Positions 46,515 through 46,774 of a stretch of DNA of 46,774 nt are shown one piece after another (position 1 is the stretch's first letter; each line of letters begins with the position of its first letter). Location: positions 1 through 46,774 of the IMG/VR virus record IMGVR_UViG_3300025151_000064. One strand, written 5' to 3'. A program made the translations under genes and the position numbers. The notes under the pieces were generated by a model. The model was not told the DNA's origin. It worked only from the letters and a program-made list of their open reading frames with translations, and did no database searches. The stretch is from a virus.

Positions 46515-46774
46515 TGGTTCTAGAGCATACATTAGATTTTGGTCAGGTAACTTACAACGGATTTAACTTCCCACCTGCCTTAAACTCATCAGCACAATGT
46601 ACTCCCGTCTACGATGATACGGATAGAAGTATCATGTACATGCTGTACAGCTTTCGAATCGAGTTCATTGTAAATCTTGCTGAAGTAAACACTTACGGCG
46701 ATAGTGCAATCGGAACCTCTGACATTGCAGATTCTAACGGTGACATTCTTTCCAGAAGAGCCGCAAGTATTGAT
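46514..46774 (+). CDS. Structural protein, N-terminal part (gene cut by the window end)
   Basis: 87 codons open to the last base, starting in a TAATG overlap with the tape measure gene. Sequence MVLEHTLDFGQVTYNGFNFP, then MYMLYSFRIEFIVNLAEVNT: beta-rich, typical of virion proteins. Exactly 261 bases remain, so the next codon would start at base 1 of the window, where an open frame (1-1476) runs to a stop. The two pieces are therefore most simply one gene of about 578 residues that spans the contig ends. Confidence 0.75.
   Translation, partial: MVLEHTLDFGQVTYNGFNFPPALNSSAQCTPVYDDTDRSIMYMLYSFRIEFIVNLAEVNTYGDSAIGTSDIADSNGDILSRRAASID

Overview
The window is the genome, or nearly all of it, of a tailed double-stranded DNA phage (Caudoviricetes). 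Evidence: a large terminase, a Mu gp29-like portal, a capsid protease/scaffold, a lambda gpE-like major capsid protein, a tape-measure-like protein, a family A DNA polymerase, a primase-helicase and a recombination set. I saw no integrase, CI-like repressor, tRNA or rRNA gene, and the polymerase carries Tyr at the position where many virulent phages carry Tyr or Phe, so a lytic life style is likely. Genes are packed tightly with many ATGA/TAATG overlaps and bacterial AAGGA/GAGG ribosome sites. The host cannot be named from the sequence. The last codon of the window reads in frame, without a stop, into the first codon, so the contig is probably circular or circularly permuted and was opened inside one structural gene (46514 to end, then 1 to 1476).

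Layout. 1-5027 (+): second half of that structural gene, a probable -1 frameshift gene pair, the portal and a 589-residue structural protein. 5029-8619 (-): a leftward operon led by an SF1 helicase and ending in small proteins, a structured RNA element and two terminators. 8620-8803: divergent promoter region. 8804-12722 (+): RuvC-like resolvase, RecB/Cas4-like nuclease, Sak4-like ATPase and an SSB-like protein. 12793-18355 (+): zinc-finger small proteins, DNA polymerase and a primase/AAA+ helicase. 18422-22229 (+): a ParB-DUF4417 fusion, a run of lysine-rich microproteins and a terminase-small-subunit-like HTH protein.

22230-26400 is the accessory region. Three similar intergenic modules (terminator, GC-rich AAAGAGGGCCG repeats, AT-rich promoter with TGTCGATT) each drive small genes that share a near-identical leader. 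It also holds a Gp88-family gene and a strongly structured, repeat-flanked putative RNA at 25562-25711. 26527-30102: small coiled-coil and membrane proteins, a thermonuclease homologue, a DUF3310 protein and the large terminase. 30103-32369 (-): a metallophosphoesterase and a beta-rich probable virion protein. 32496-46774 (+): capsid protease/scaffold, decoration protein, major capsid protein, a second set of basic microproteins, beta-rich surface proteins including a 968-residue repeat protein, head-tail connectors, tail tube and tape measure.

How it works together: the leftward helicase and the rightward 8.8-18 kb genes form a replication/recombination machine (polymerase, primase-helicase, SF1 helicase, SSB-like protein, recombinase loader, nuclease, resolvase). 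The 22-26 kb modules look like early host-takeover cassettes under a shared regulatory logic. A 15-bp palindrome recurs at three operon heads (15.35, 18.35, 26.87 kb) and could be the site of a phage regulator. The most unusual items are the repeated terminator/repeat/promoter modules, the structured RNA at 25.6 kb, the displaced portal preceded by a frameshift cassette, and the palindrome regulon.
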